Shown: positions 24,242-36,190, numbered from the stretch's first letter. The stretch is 64,000 nucleotides of DNA from Lingula anatina (GCF_001039355.2 NW_019774391.1:108971-172970), one strand, 5' to 3'. Numbers and translations are program-made. Notes: a model not told the origin generated them from the letters alone.

Positions 24242-25200
24242 AGGTCAATAGTGAAATTATTAATTAAAATTAATATTAATATTATGAATTACATGCCACA
24301 ATTTTTCATCACAGATAACACTTAAAATATGTAAGTCGATGACATGTAAATGGCCATAGTTATGAAATAAGTATATGCTGGGCTTATTTCTTTTTTAGGG
24401 CCCATGAAAAAATGTTACTTTATCATCCCAGGCCGCATTACTTTTTCTGCTCACATTAAAATATTATAATGTAAATTTTCCCCATCAAATGTGCACCTCA
24501 TGCACAAAAACAGACTCCCCCTGTATTAAGAGTGCCTCTCACTGCAATTTATGTTACTACTAGCTTTGCTTATGGCACGTTCCATGTTTTAGTGTATGTA
24601 ATGACGGTCCGGAGGGCATCGTTGGTTAAATTCAATGTGTTTTTGTATGAGCAAAAAATACGCCCTACTGAATCACTTCTTGTAGGTGACAATGGTAAAC
24701 TAATATTTTTTATGGGGCCTTTTTACAGAATTATCGCCGATAGGGGAGATGGGTGCACATGTATCAGCCAATAGAGATAAAACCTTTTGATTAAAATGTA
24801 ATTATGTCACTGGATTATTATTATTAGAGTTGGGTCTGGGGATTGGATGACATGCCTCTTTTCTGTCAGAGTATGAAGAATACTAGGCCTACACAAGAAG
24901 TTACAACTTCTTGGCCTACACGATTGATATCTCAACTCTACTAATAATAACTGATAGGCCTATCATATCCAAGTAAAGGATTCCTTCAAACATGGATTCC
25001 CCAGGAATTCCCCAGTGTGAGCTATTGTAACAGGTAATTCTATTGGTCAATGCACAGGCTAAACATAGCTCAACACATAAGAGAAATCCTACAGAGTTGA
25101 GGAAATTCCTATTATTTGAGAAAATTCTTGGCTTAGGAAATTCTTAAGGTATTTTGTGCATACCACTTGAGCGGTTTCCTCAGCTAAGAATTTTCTTATG
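24242..25200. other. Harbinger interior without recognisable gene
   Basis: AT-rich interior and 3' subterminal part of the Harbinger copy. The 80-codon frame 24532-24774 has no recognisable domain, and I do not call it a gene. Confidence 0.5.
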
Positions 25201-25256
25201 AAGTTAAGGAGAATTTTTCACTTACGATAAGGATTTTTTGTCCATACGGGGCCAGG

Positions 25257-25860
25257 GTGTCATAGAGAAAGCTACAGGTCCTACGCCCTGGGTGTCTCCC
25301 ATTGTAGTTGCACCCAAACCGAAATCACCTGGTAAAGTACGAGTCTGTGTAGATGTGCGCGCAGCAAACAAGGCGATTAGAAGAGAAAGACATGCAACAC
25401 CGACGCTTGATGAATTAAAAACAATGTTGACTGGCGCCTGCTATTTTTCGAAACTTGATCTTAATCAAGGGTACAATCAACTTGAATTACACGAAGATTC
25501 TCGTTATATCACTACATTTGCCACTCATCTTGGCCTCTACAGATACCGTCTATTATTTTTTGGAGTGAATTCAGCAAGTGAAATATTCCAGTAAAGCATT
25601 AGACAAGCTTTGTCTGGTTTGAAAGGAGTCGTGAACATCAGTGATGACATTTTGTGTTACGGGACATCGCAATCTGACCACGACAACAACCTACGTGCTC
25701 TTTTTCAACGTTTGCGCGAACACTCAACGCAGAGAAATGTGAATTCAATCAAACATCATTAGAATTTTTAGGGCACGTTTTTGGCGCGGAGGGTATTAAA
25801 CCAAGCCACAGAAAAATTGAAAACATATTAAATCTCCCCAATCCAACCAACGCTACAGAA
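25257..25860 (+). pseudogene. pol: Gypsy reverse transcriptase
   Basis: Shows ATGPTPWVSPIVVAPKP, RVCVDVRAANKAI, YFSKLDLNQGYNQLEL (catalytic Asp), LYRYRLLFFGVNSASE, then, past an in-frame TAA at about 25592-25594, VVNISDDILCYG (the DD of the active site). A frameshift follows at about 25720. These breaks make the copy inactive. The order of RT blocks is canonical for Gypsy. Confidence 0.88.
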
Positions 25861-25878
25861 GTCAGGAGTTTCTTAGGA

Positions 25879-26530
25879 ATGACGAATTTTTGTGGATCGC
25901 AATTCATTCCAAACTACGCGTCATTAACACATGATTTACGTGAGTTGACAAAGAAAAACACACCATGGTCTTGGACATCTAAACACGATGATGCTGTGAA
26001 GGAACTCAAGTCAAAGTTAAGCCAAGCAACGACTTTAGCTTACTTCAACCCGTCGAAAACCTCGGAGGTATACACATGTACAGATGCGAGTCCGGTAGGC
26101 ATATCTGCTGTATTAACACAGGACGGCCGCGTCATACAGTACGCCAGCAGAGCGCTTACTCCTACAGAACAGCGATACTCACAGACCGAGCGAGAAGCTT
26201 TAGCAACCACATGGGCCTGTGGACATTTTCACATTTATTTATTCGGAGCCCATTTTATTGTGCACACTGACCACAAACTCCTTGTGAGCCTCTTTAACAA
26301 CCCCAAGGCCCAGCTTTCGGCGCGTATCGAGCGTTGGATCATGAAAACACAATCCTATCAGATGACGGTTGTGTATCGTCCAGGGCATGATAACCCTGCT
26401 GATTACTTGAGCCGACACCACACACATCAGACTGATCAGTTATCATCAAGTACAGAGGAAACAATAGCAGAGGAGCATCTTCATTATCTAGCCTGTACTT
26501 CGAAACCAAAAGCAATGACCCTTGAAATGG
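25879..26530 (+). CDS. pol: Gypsy RNase H domain
   Basis: The frame continues from the RT thumb (FLGMTNFCGSQFIPNYA) into RNase H: FNPSKTSEVYTCTDASPVG (catalytic Asp in TDAS), QRYSQTEREALATTWAC (catalytic Glu), FIVHTDHKLL (Asp), and VVYRPGHDNPADYLSR (HDNPAD). LINE-B is inserted just after MTLE. Confidence 0.88.
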
Positions 26531-26756
26531 ATTCTTTATTGATACACCTTCACAAATAAGGTACAATCAAAGACAATTACATCTAACTACCACAGTACAA
26601 ACAAGTATATAAATAAGTATATACATGATTTCAATGTTTACATGTAGCATAATATCAATAAGTTAATTTATAAGAAGTTATATATGGAATGTATGATGAT
26701 AATCTATACATGTAGGTGATGAATTAGAATAAGTACATTGGAGAGAGTACAATGTA

Positions 26757-27660
26757 TTAAGAGAGGGCCTGTTGTCTTTGTTTTAAGCATCTATTTACAA
26801 AACACATAATCATTCTAAGAATGTCTATGTCTTGAGCACCCATAAGAAGATTAAACAGTTTATTATTGCTGAGGTCGCCTAGGGGTAGGAACTCTGACAG
26901 CTGCCCTCTGAAGGAATCACGTATTGAGTCATATGCTTTGCACTCTAGTAGGAGGTGGAACTCATCTTCTACCTTATTCGAATCACAAAGTTTGCAAAAT
27001 CTCAACTCTGCAGGGATTTTTGGCTTGCAGTACCTGCCCCGTTCAATAGAGAGATTGTGGACGCTCACACGTAATTTACAGAAGTTAGTTCTGATATTTT
27101 TTGGGGCCATGTGAGTGTAATTTTCACACACAAATTCCTTCTTAAGTTTAACATAGGTTCTTAGTTTATTATCACTACCCGTTCTGCTCATCAATGTAGC
27201 CCACTGGTCCTGATATACAGAGTGCAGAGACTTTTTGGTCAAGGCCTGAGCTACCTTACCAGATACTGAGACTGGATTCGACCATAACTTTCCCAGGTTG
27301 TTCATGTTAAGAACAGTTTTTTATACCAGAGGACCATGTAAACACACTGGATGAGGATAAGGATCTGTTCTCAATCAGAGCGTCGGTGACTAAAGTGGAC
27401 TGACCATTGTATATGGTTTTGTATAGGTGGCACCAATATTTAATGGACAGTGACAGTAATTGGATGAGAATGGGGAAGCTGCCTAGCTCACCACGTGCGG
27501 CATGATTAGTAGAGTTTTTGTTAATCCCTAGTATGGTTTTACAGGTTTTTAGGTGGACGAGTTCAGCAGATGGCTTTTCGCATATATTTAAAATTTTTCA
27601 ATGGTCAAATTACGTAGTAAGTAAGGGGCCCAAATTTCGCACCCATAGCTAAGGATTGGA
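26757..27660 (-). pseudogene. LINE-B RT C-terminal region with CCHC-like domain
   Basis: Left of the MITE the RT continues with LLLPILSYGCEIWAP (27660-27610), then a frame-shifted linker. The frame 27305-26757 carries the C-terminal zinc-binding-like motif FCKLCDSNKVEDEFHLLLEC (C-x2-C...H...C), typical of the RT C-terminus in several LINE families. The frame ends in QRQQALS with a stop near 26757. Confidence 0.85.
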
Positions 27661-27686
27661 AGTAGGAGTGATTTGAATAACTTTAA

Positions 27687-28349
27687 AGCAATAATAACTC
27701 TTCCTTTGAGATTCAAAAATCCGCATGAAATACATTGTAAACAACGCATGGAAATATATTCTATTGTATTTTACCACTAAAACGGCCGTTATTGTAGGAA
27801 AACTAAAATCTGTGCTTGTCAATAGGGCTTTCGATCCCTTTTTTCCGGTCGACAAGTGCATTCGTTGCTAATGACGTAATGGTGTCACGCGGATTCTCGC
27901 GTTCATTCGAGACCAAAATAACATGGCGGGAAACCCTCAGACGTTTTTGTACAGTGACGTTTTTGTACAGTTTTTGTACAGTGACGTTTTTGTACAGTTT
28001 TTGTACAGTGCGTCGGATAACGAAAAGCCCAGAATGGCACACATTGTGGATATAAATGCATTTTTAACAAAAAGACGAATATATCTCATGAATCTTATAT
28101 AGTGTTGTTGTTGTCTGCTTTTCACGCGGTTTTAAGTAGGTCACCAGTGACTTTGCAATGTCAGAGTGAGCTCCGTCAGTTAAAATCTCTTAAGAGATTT
28201 TAACAAAAAACCGTACGTTTAGGAAAAAACCCTGGATTAACTTTGAATGCAGGAATGGGGTCGTTGGCCATTGGTAAGTACGGGAAAATTGCCGTTTTTG
28301 CCAATTGCCAATTGCCAATTTTTGGCCAAAACGAAGAGTTATTATGACT
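27687..28349 (+). mobile_element. TTAA-flanked MITE, copy 3
   Basis: A 663-bp copy of the elements at 9428 and 10438, flanked by TTAA at 27683-27686 and 28350-28353. Because it sits in RT coding sequence, its removal with one TTAA restores the reading frame, which proves the target duplication is TTAA. It holds the perfect 26-bp palindrome (28179-28204). It also has an internal expansion (about 27938-28012) of GACGTTTTTGTACAGT units that is absent from the other copies. Confidence 0.92.
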
Positions 28350-29533
28350 TTAAGGCAATTTTTGTGGGCGCTGAAAATAGCTGATTTCCTAATTTCAAAA
28401 ATACTTTGAGTGCTTTATTTTTTAGATCCTCCATGGCCTTGGTGAATTTGCCGGATGGAGTGAAGGTCAGGCCAAGGTAGCAATATTCGGAGGAGATTTC
28501 TACTGGATTTGTGCCTAACTTAAATTGATTGGTTTTCAGGAGATGGCCAGCCTTATTAAATATCATGATTTTGTTTTTTGCTATATTGATGATAAGTTCT
28601 CATTTGGTGCAGTAATTGTGGAGTAGATCTAGAGAGTGTTGTAGTCCTCGGGCACTTTGTGAGATGAGGACCAGGTCATCAGCGTACATGAGGCAGCTTA
28701 CAGGTATGTTATTTAAATAGGCGGGGTCGTTTTCTTGATTAACATCAAAAATATTGTAGGTCGCTTAGGAAGAGATTGAAAAGGGAGGGACTTAATACGC
28801 AGCCTTGTTTCACGCCTACGGTGGAGTTTATGGGTTTGGTTAGTTTATTGTTGCAAATAATAGAGAATTGAGTAGAGCTGTACATGCTATGGATTATATT
28901 TATAAATTTAGAACTAAAATTGGAAAGGATGAGTTTATGGAGTAGGGCATTTCTCCAGACCGTGTCAAATGCTGAAGAGAAGTCAACAAATCGGACGTAA
29001 AATTTGGATTTGGAGGCCTTGTTAATGTATTTATCTATGAGGGTCTTTTAGGTTAGTAGATGGTCATTTGTACGGGCGCCTTTTGTAAAGCCAATTTGGT
29101 TTTCAGGTATAATGCTGTTCTTATAAATAAATTTGTTGATCCTACTATTAAGAATTTGACAAAAAAGTTTAAAAACATTGCTTGAGATAGCAATGCCTCT
29201 ATAGTTTTTGGGGTCTGTCCTATCTCCCTTTTTGTGCAGCATTGTTAAGGTACTAAGCCGCCAAGCTTCTGGGAAACAACCGCTTATGTATATGGCATTG
29301 AAAACTTTATACAAAACTGGTGCCAAGTAGTCTATTCCCTCTCTGAGTAGTTCGTTCGGGATACCATCCATACCTGGGGTTTTGTTATTTTTAAGCTTCT
29401 TGGCGGCAGTAGTGATTTCTTGTACAGTGAAAGAGAAGTCGACCTCATTAAATATAACTTCTCTATTTGATTTGAAAGAGTTTTCAATGCTGTTCTCGAA
29501 GTTAGGGTCTTCGTGGGGGATGTGTCGATTCAT
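28342..29533 (-). pseudogene. LINE-B reverse transcriptase
   Basis: 29533-29048: KLKNNKTPGMDGIPNELLR, LSTLTMLHKKGDRTDPKNYRGIAIS and PENQIGFTKGARTNDHL. The next blocks follow in shifted frames to 28342: YVRFVDFSSAFDTVW, GVKQGCVLSPSLFNLFLSD, SCLMYADDLVLIS (active-site YADD) and YLGLTFTPSGKF. Frame changes and a stop near 28600 mark it as decayed. Across the MITE, the frame resumes exactly at the TTAA target (KIALK before, LFKS after). Confidence 0.88.
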
Positions 29534-30234
29534 TAGTGTGTTAAAGTGGTTCCACCATAGCTTGGGGTCAATGGGATTAGAGGACGGCTGTTTTTTGGTA
29601 CATAATTGATCAAATAATTTCCAGAAAGATTGTGGGTTTTCACTTTCAAGTTTTTCAATTGAATTATAGATTTAATCCCTTAAGTCATTACACTTTTTGT
29701 TCAGCATCTTTTTGTACTGTTTACTTATTCTGTTTTAGGTTATGAAGTAGGGAGACATTAGATGGGTTTTTACTTATCTGTCGTGACATGTGTTTTAGTT
29801 GCCTACCAAGTTCCCTGCAATCGTTATCATACCAAGGTTTACTGGGTTTGGTGGATTTCTTAGGTTTGGTGGGGGGCTTGTGTTTAATTCCTGCTTTTAT
29901 GCCTAGGTCAGTTATGAGATGGTTTAGATCTGAGACACACTGCTGTATTCCGTTATTATCTGTTTGGAAGTCTACTGAAAGGAATTTGTTGATCCTATCA
30001 ATACTGTGGGGCAGAGCCAGGCATTTTTACCAGAGATTACGTGAGAGGTTGTTCCAATAAAACCTCCCAGGGGCACTCATAGAGACCTCGTTATCAAGTG
30101 CAGGAGCAGGGTGCATAGGTTTGCGGATTCTGAGGACACTAGAGATTATACAGTGGATCGAGAGGGGGGATAGGTTGTGTACCCTAAAATATTCTACTTG
30201 ATCTAGCAAACTATAGTGACATAACATTATAATC

Positions 30235-31380
30235 AATGACACTAGGTGAAATGGTTAAAGAGGAAACCGAAAAGGATGTGACACTTGCAGCGGTGAAAAA
30301 TACTATGGTCACAAATGACTGGACTTCACAAGGGAATTTCAGTATTTTCCAAAACATTTATCAGTGTCGTTCGGAGCTTTCTATCTCAAACCCTGATGGA
30401 ATAATTCTGAAAGGACGACAAATAGTTTTGCCGGAAAGTTTATATAGCCATGCCGTGAGTATAGCACACAGCGGACATCAAGGGATTGTGAAAATTGTTG
30501 CTTTACTACGCGAGAAGGTGTGGTTTCCTAGAATGCATAAACTTGTCGAAGACACAGTGAAATCGTGTAAACACTGTCAAATTTCAACGAAGATAATCAC
30601 GCGAGAACCGCTTCGCATGACAGATCTTCCAATCGCTCCTTGGACAGAACTTAGTGCTGATTTTGGAGAAAGACCGAGTGGTCACAAACTTTTAGTGATA
30701 ACTGATCATGAATACACACGATACGTCATTGTTGAAATTTTGACCTCGACTTCAGCACAGAGTGTTATCAGAGTGTTATCCCACGGTTGGATAAAGTATT
30801 TGCGGAGTTTGCCATCGGTATTAAAAACGGATAATGGGCCTCCATTCAAAGGAAATGACTTTGCGGATTATGCCGAGAAAACAGGATTTAAACACCGAAA
30901 GATAACAACACTGTGGCCTCAGGTAAATGGATTAACAGAGCGTTTTATGGGCCCTTTAAAAAAGTCTATCTAGGGCACCATCGCAACGAAGCGCAACTGG
31001 AAACAAGCCATGAATGATTTTCTCCTTGATTACAGAACAACGCCACATACTTCCACTGGTATTCCTCCCGCAACCGCTGGCTGTAAACTTCCACATGTGC
31101 CTCAATCACCAAACACTGATTCTAAAATCAGGCGTAATGACCAAAACAGCAAGAAAGTGATGTAATACTATGCCGATCGAAAAACTAATGTTCAGATATC
31201 TACGTTAACAGTGGGTGATACAGTTCTCTTGAAGAACACCAAATGCAATAAATCCCAAACACCATATAAATCCACACCACTTACAATATGTCGTAAAAAG
31301 GGAACAATGATTACTGCCAGAGATGATTCCACGAGGAGAGAAATAACAAGAAACTGTAGTTTTTTCAAACGTTTTCATTA
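30235..31380 (+). pseudogene. pol: Gypsy integrase
   Basis: N-terminal zinc domain H-x-H...C-x2-C (AHSGHQGIV ... CKHCQ). The catalytic core has SADFGE (Asp), LKTDNGPPFKG (Asp) and NGLTERFM (Glu). A TAG after KKSI (about 30971) stops the frame; the C-terminal domain continues to about 31380 with at least one more stop. Its role was insertion of the cDNA into the genome. It is inactive as read. Confidence 0.9.
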
Positions 31381-31508
31381 AGAATTAAAGTTAAAGTTGA
31401 CAATTTTATGAATCCAGTTGTATTTAGTATTAGGTATGCATTTTGTGTTATTGTTTATTACATTTATTGCATATATGTTATGTGTTGTTCTGTCATAAAA
31501 TTCAAATG

Positions 31509-31538
31509 AAAAAAGAAAGAAAGAAAGAAAAGAAGTAA
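31509..31538 (+). other. Gypsy polypurine tract
   Basis: A run of AAAGAAAGAAAG-type purines immediately upstream of the 3' LTR. Such tracts prime plus-strand synthesis in LTR elements. Confidence 0.7.
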
Positions 31539-31690
31539 TGTGATGTAATGATGTAATAAGTCACGTGATGTAGGTCACAGGTCATGAGTGTGAAGCGTTA
31601 AGTGGGGATGCGACGTGGCATGTGAGGCATGGACTTTTAATTCTGTAATAAATATTTTAATCTTTTATAAAAATTGTTGTTACAATACCA
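31539..31690 (+). repeat. Gypsy 3' LTR
   Basis: Matches the 5' LTR (21869-22020) with only a handful of differences, suggesting a geologically recent insertion despite the decayed coding region. Followed by the target repeat TAAAATG. Confidence 0.9.
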
Positions 31691-32788
31691 TAAAATGTTC
31701 ACACATTTTTGTATTATTGTCAATAATGCTTTTTTGACCGTCCTTAATCACCTTTTGTTTCACCAATTGTTGTACTACTTTACTGTTAACGTCAGGGTTT
31801 CAGTTCATAAACAGTTTGTGTCATAAACTATTCAGCTTACTGGCCATTTTGACCACCAGTTTCCTAAAATATACTAGTCGGAATCAGGGTAGATTCGCTG
31901 TATTATAACGACGAGGTTCTGGAGTCTTCAATCATTTATTTACTACTTAATGTTCATACAAATTTACCCATATTTATACTCTAATTTTCCGTACTGATCA
32001 CGCTTGTAATAATGTTCTTTTTATTGTTAATGGTGTGATTTCCAGAAAATTTCCATTGTCATGTTTACTTTACCATAGGACATTCCCTTATTAGGTAATG
32101 TCTAAGAGCCTTGTTTTCAACTAAACTCATCCAAAATACTATTTGCATTACACATACTTGAATCATATCCAAAACTTTGTTATCATGTGATAAACAGTTG
32201 ATCAAAATTAAAATATGTTATGAAATTAACCAATCACATTAAATGTTATTGACTTTGACCTTTTCCATCTTCTTCTAACACTAAAAACAAGTTCTATACT
32301 TGTTGACTCTCAATGAAACTTAATTTGCACTCAATATCACTCTAACTTTTCATCTATTTGATTTCCCTTTCATTACTAATTGAAATTAGTGTAAGCATAA
32401 GTTATTAACTTTACAACAGCTGGTACACATTTCAGTAAGATTGGACATTTTCCCCTATTGCGTTTATATTAGTAATAACAAGACCTTGATATTTTTGGTA
32501 ACGTTTTTCTTTTAAATTAGAATCATCAGCTGCAGTTCAAAAAGAAATCATATTGTAACAAATTTGAAGCGTTATTTAAACATCTTAATGTCCAACAATG
32601 AGTGGCCCAAAATTCACACATTATTAAAATTCAACTGGCTTTAACACCAGTGTCCTTCGTCGCTGATTGCATACACGTTAATTCTACCTTCAGTCCACCA
32701 TGATTAGGCAAAAATGTTGAATAAATTTCGAGTAACTCATCAAAGAATCTGCTGATATTTTATGAGGGGTACGAAATCACCCACTCAC

Positions 32789-32897
32789 CAATATAAACGG
32801 CCCAGTGGGAGAAGAGCCACGTCCTGTGGAACTCCACCAGGTCTCCCGGCACAAGGGAATCTAACACTCTCTGGTTATGGCGCCTCACGTCGTCCAT
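32789..32897 (-). pseudogene. LRAT-family first exon, copy A (orphan)
   Basis: ATG at 32897-32895, then the LRAT/NlpC-P60 entry motif LVPGDLVEFHR and FSHWAVYIG (His of the catalytic set in SHWAVY). Ends at a GTGAGT donor (32788). The family comprises lecithin:retinol acyltransferase and HRASLS phospholipid acyltransferases, thiol enzymes with a His-His-Cys set. No second exon with VVHL or catalytic Cys exon is found before LINE-A, so it is probably a gene remnant created by duplication, or the rest is beyond the LINE. Confidence 0.75.
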
Positions 32898-32999
32898 ATT
32901 TCACTGTCCCTCGGTAATACACTGTAGCTATAGCTTGTGATCCAAATATTCGGTCGATCAGCTAGAGATAACGGAGAACAGTCTCGCTTACTCGTGGTT

Positions 33000-33100
33000 A
33001 TATATTTCTAATCACGGCTTTTGATTCAGGAAGTCACATGCCCCTTGAAATCAATCAAGGACTACTTTTAGCTTTGACGTCATCGGCACTGTTCGCATTT
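33000..33100 (-). promoter_or_regulatory. Candidate promoter of LRAT copy A (CRE + TATA)
   Basis: Upstream on the minus strand, a TATATAACC-type TATA box lies about 100 nt before the ATG, and a perfect TGACGTCA (33075-33082) lies about 75 nt further. The same layout occurs at copy B (TGACGTCA at 43445-43452). Confidence 0.5.
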
Positions 33101-33792
33101 AATGTGATCCACTTATCTTATTTGATCGGGTCAAAGTTCTCATTTGATTTTTAAATATATAATTCATTACTGTTATCCATTTACTTATTTTGCAAGGAAC
33201 TTATTATGATTATCATTATATCTGTATTCTATATACATGTTGATTCATGAAATATTGGTCCGCAAATTAAAACATATTTCAAAAAGAAAGGACACGCCAG
33301 AAGTTTTCACTTTTATATTGCATCGACTTGGTCTTATAAGGTTTACGTAGTGCTGTTTCCTTCAACAGCCTTTATTTCATTATATATTAAGTGGATCCCA
33401 TCAAAGACACATCAATTTTAAGAAAGAAAACAAATGAAACGTTAGCAGCCGTATTTCAGTTCATCCCATTAAAGCAAAATTAATCTATAAGACAAACGAA
33501 AGCTTTCAGGTTATTATAGCGCTTGGAACTCCACAATACAAAGAATGTCAAGTGCAAGAAAATTGTTGTCTGTTAATTTATTGTACTTTTTTGCTTGAGA
33601 CAAAGTGCATTCCACTAAGTGAACTTAGTAGATTTAATCGAACATTGATATTTTGCTTACTTGTTGGCCATATCTCTTTTGAATTGACACGATGTCATGA
33701 AGTCCGACCTGGTTTGTTTGCACAAGCATCTGCATCAAGGCAAGGTTATCTCAACATACGCAAGCAAAATCTGCCAATAGACAGGGGCGACT

Positions 33793-33888
33793 TCATAATG
33801 CATTCTTTACACCTCAACATTACCGATAACTGATTTTTCTTAATTAGTATCTTAAGGATTTCTGGTGATCAGTTTATCCGGTGGTTGA

Positions 33889-33935
<47 letters not shown>

Positions 33936-36190
33936 CAGCGAAATTTTATTCTGATTTATCAAAAGCTTTCGAATTCAATTCAATTCGCGAATGAGGTTAT
34001 GTTTTTGATTCCAAATCTGTGTCAGGATATAACATTATGCAAAACGTTACGCATAGGTGGATTTTCAGAAACTTCCAAAAGCTATCCACTAGGGAGGAAA
34101 AGAAGAAGCAAACTGTTAGATTTCGGTGGTGATTATTAAATCATTAGCTAATTAATATGACAGCAATTAAATGGTAATGAATGAAGCCCGTTTGGCAGGG
34201 TTCAAAAAGTAAGAGGGGTTTTGACGAAATTGTCAAGATAGTTCAGTTATTGGCTATATTTTGGTTGTGATTAATTAATTAAGTCTATGATTACACTGAT
34301 AATGAGAACTGGAAACATAGATGAATCAGTAGATAAATTAAAATTAAGAGTCAGTCTTATTGATTAGGTAACAAATTAAAATCTAATAATAATAATTAAC
34401 TGAGCTGTCTTAACGCAGGTCTGCTATCATTGAGTGCTTTTCTGTATACTTTATCTATACAATACTTATGACACTACCTCTACCATATAAACACTAGACC
34501 CAATGATATCGTGACCGATTTGTTTGCGATAACTGACTAACGGTAGTAAAAGGTATTAAGGCATGCACTCACTGGTTGACTTGTCCAGCTTTTATGCCCT
34601 TTGTTCATGACCAGCACAAACTAAGATTAATGAAAGTACACACGAAAGATTGGCCCAAAATGTTAGTAAAAATCTTTAAAATGATAAATATTATGCGTTG
34701 GTCTTCTACAGATTGGGATTATTACTATTTATTATTCCAGTTACATATACTGGTACTAATACATGTATATCGTGTTGGCGGACTATAAAATACTTTTTTT
34801 GGACGATTCGTCTTCTGAATGTTCAGTATCTATCTTAATTCCCAAGGTAATATTTACGGGGATTAACGAGACCTTATAAAACTGTACGCACAGATTTTCA
34901 AAATTCTCAGGTACAGCTAAATGTCGACCGAAGCAACAGACAAAGGGCAGAATAAATTATCTGTGCCAAATACCACAGCTTAGTTTTCACCAGTAAAATA
35001 TCATCACTGAAAATTGATATACATATAATATCCACGCCATTAAAATAATTTTGTGCTGCCAGTAACTAGTTTTACTATCAAAATAATTTTTCGGGATAAT
35101 TCATTAGCGGAGTTTAGCAAAAGAAAGCGGCCTTGATTGGCCAAATCTCGAACCAAAAACCTGCGTTGTTTCTCCACGTGGTACGGATAATGTTGTAGAT
35201 GTTTGTGGTAATAAGGGTAGGAGGAGACATAACTTAATGGACGCCAGCTCGGGAAGTGATCCGAAATTAAACTGACAGTTCCGAGAAGTGAATAGCAACT
35301 GTCAAAAAGGTTAAATACTGAAGCCCTATTTGACCAACGTTTTGAAAGCCTGGTACTGGTATGATTAGAAGCAGATGAGACGGGTGGGGCAGATTAATTT
35401 TATTCTTTCCCTTTCCTTCTTATTTGTAAAAGCACTTTTTGCAAAGACCTCACAATATGTCCAGTAACAATATACTCTGACCTAACAATATATTGTGCAG
35501 ATATAATATTAAGCGTAAAATCACTTGAAATGACTTTTCGTCAATACAAATATTATGTTTGCAGAAAAGGAAAAGGTATGGCTAAATTCATAAACCGTTG
35601 CAAAGAAAATAAATAATATAAACGAAAATAAAACAATAAACGCAGTGAAATCGTTAACATATATATTTTATCTTTATTATTTTTGTATTTTTTTTTTTTA
35701 ATAAAGCAATCTTTTCTGATTAAGATCGGACGTTTAAGCATCACTAGCAACAGTACGAAGGTTGAACTGAAGTCAACATGTTCGTTCTGACAAATAATTA
35801 ATATCCCTGAAACTATCATTTTAAAACAGAACTCAACTACGACGGCAGAGCGCTGACCCAGGATCTGATCTGATCCTTGCAGCAGTGTGTGATAAATTTA
35901 CTTATTATTGAAGCAATCAACTAATTCATTACTGACGCAATAACTTCGCTGTTTCATGACGTATTAATTCATTTACTGACGCAATAAAGTGATTCCTTCC
36001 TGACGTAATAAACAAATTGCTTACTGGCACAATGAACCCGATGCTTATTGATGCAATAAACTAATACCACACTTGGGGTATTAACTCATTGCATACAGAC
36101 TTAATGAACTAATTCATACGGACATTATAACTCGTTGCTAAATGATGTTAAAAAAACAATCTCATTACGTTACTAAGGATAAGAAACAAC
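33793..36190. other. No gene recognised; poly-A tract at 33890-33932
   Basis: A 43-nt poly-A run at about 33890-33932 and otherwise unremarkable AT-rich sequence. I could not support any gene, RNA or element here. Confidence 0.5.

Larger units (their letters stand above)
23534..25253. mobile_element. PIF/Harbinger DNA transposon, internally deleted
   Basis: A 1,720-bp insertion in Gypsy pol. The left end GCCCGTATGCACAAAACAT is mirrored by the right end, read on the other strand as GGCCCCGTATGGACAAAAAAT. AGG flanks both sides (23531-23533 and 25254-25256). Removing it leaves the Gypsy RT lead-in in frame, which confirms the boundaries. GGGC...GTATGCAC-type ends and a 3-bp duplication fit Harbinger, although that superfamily prefers TWA targets. 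Subterminal CTTAAG/TAAGAATTT repeats occur near both ends. Confidence 0.88.
26531..30234 (-). mobile_element. LINE-B, non-LTR retrotransposon nested in Gypsy pol
   Basis: A minus-strand element of about 3.7 kb inserted between RNase H and integrase of the Gypsy element. The flanks AATGACCCTTGAAATGG (26514-26530) and AATGACACTAGGTGAAATGG (30235-30254) look like a slightly diverged target duplication of 17-20 bp, as expected of target-primed reverse transcription. It starts in the end of an endonuclease domain (about 30150, PLSIHCII-like), so it is 5' truncated. RT and a C-terminal zinc-binding domain follow. A TTAA-type MITE splits it at 27687-28349. Confidence 0.82.
21869..31690 (+). mobile_element. 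Gypsy-type LTR retrotransposon, interrupted twice
   Basis: Short LTRs at 21869-22020 and 31539-31690 (about 152 bp, TGTGATGTAATG...ACAATACCA) share nearly all positions. The duplicated 7-mer TAAAATG flanks the element (21862-21868 and 31691-31697). A primer-binding-type TGGCGACAAGG follows the 5' LTR at 22024 and a purine-rich tract (about 31509-31535) precedes the 3' LTR. Order is gag, protease, RT, RNase H, integrase, as in Gypsy/Metaviridae. It is interrupted by a Harbinger element at 23534-25253 and by LINE-B at about 26531-30234. In-frame stops in RT and integrase and frameshifts show that it is inactive. Confidence 0.92.
19010..31799 (-). mobile_element. LINE-A, non-LTR retrotransposon split by a Gypsy element
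   Basis: Minus-strand element. From 5' to 3' it shows an ORF1-like coiled-coil protein (beginning at or before 31799, interrupted by the Gypsy insertion, resuming at 21868), an endonuclease domain (about 20800-19906) and the start of a reverse transcriptase (about 19860-19010). The ORF1 frame read just right of the Gypsy insertion (31698-31799) is open and in phase with 21868-21182 when one copy of the 7-bp target duplication is counted. The RT stops after its second block, so the 3' part, including the catalytic ADD, is missing. Unlike ordinary 5' truncation, this is a 3' loss. Confidence 0.8.
31764..33792. repeat. Segmental duplication, copy A of LRAT-like locus
   Basis: Collinear with 42637-44408 at high identity. 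Copy A has about 520 bp (about 31908-32427) not present in copy B, bounded by GCTG microhomology. It lacks about 250 bp that copy B has at about 43965-44213. It includes the first exon and promoter of an LRAT-family gene; downstream exons are absent here. Confidence 0.85.

Noticed and set aside
24532-24774. 80-codon frame in the Harbinger interior
   Set aside because: No match to a Harbinger transposase or Myb-like domain, and no support from repeat copies in the window.
31698-31799. Exon of the LRAT gene
   Set aside because: The open frame joins the LINE-A ORF1 across the Gypsy insertion, which explains it better; the overlap with the duplication starts only at 31764.
33552-33833. 93-codon frame conserved between duplication copies
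   Set aside because: Conservation follows from recent duplication of non-coding sequence; the frame is not preserved in full in copy B.
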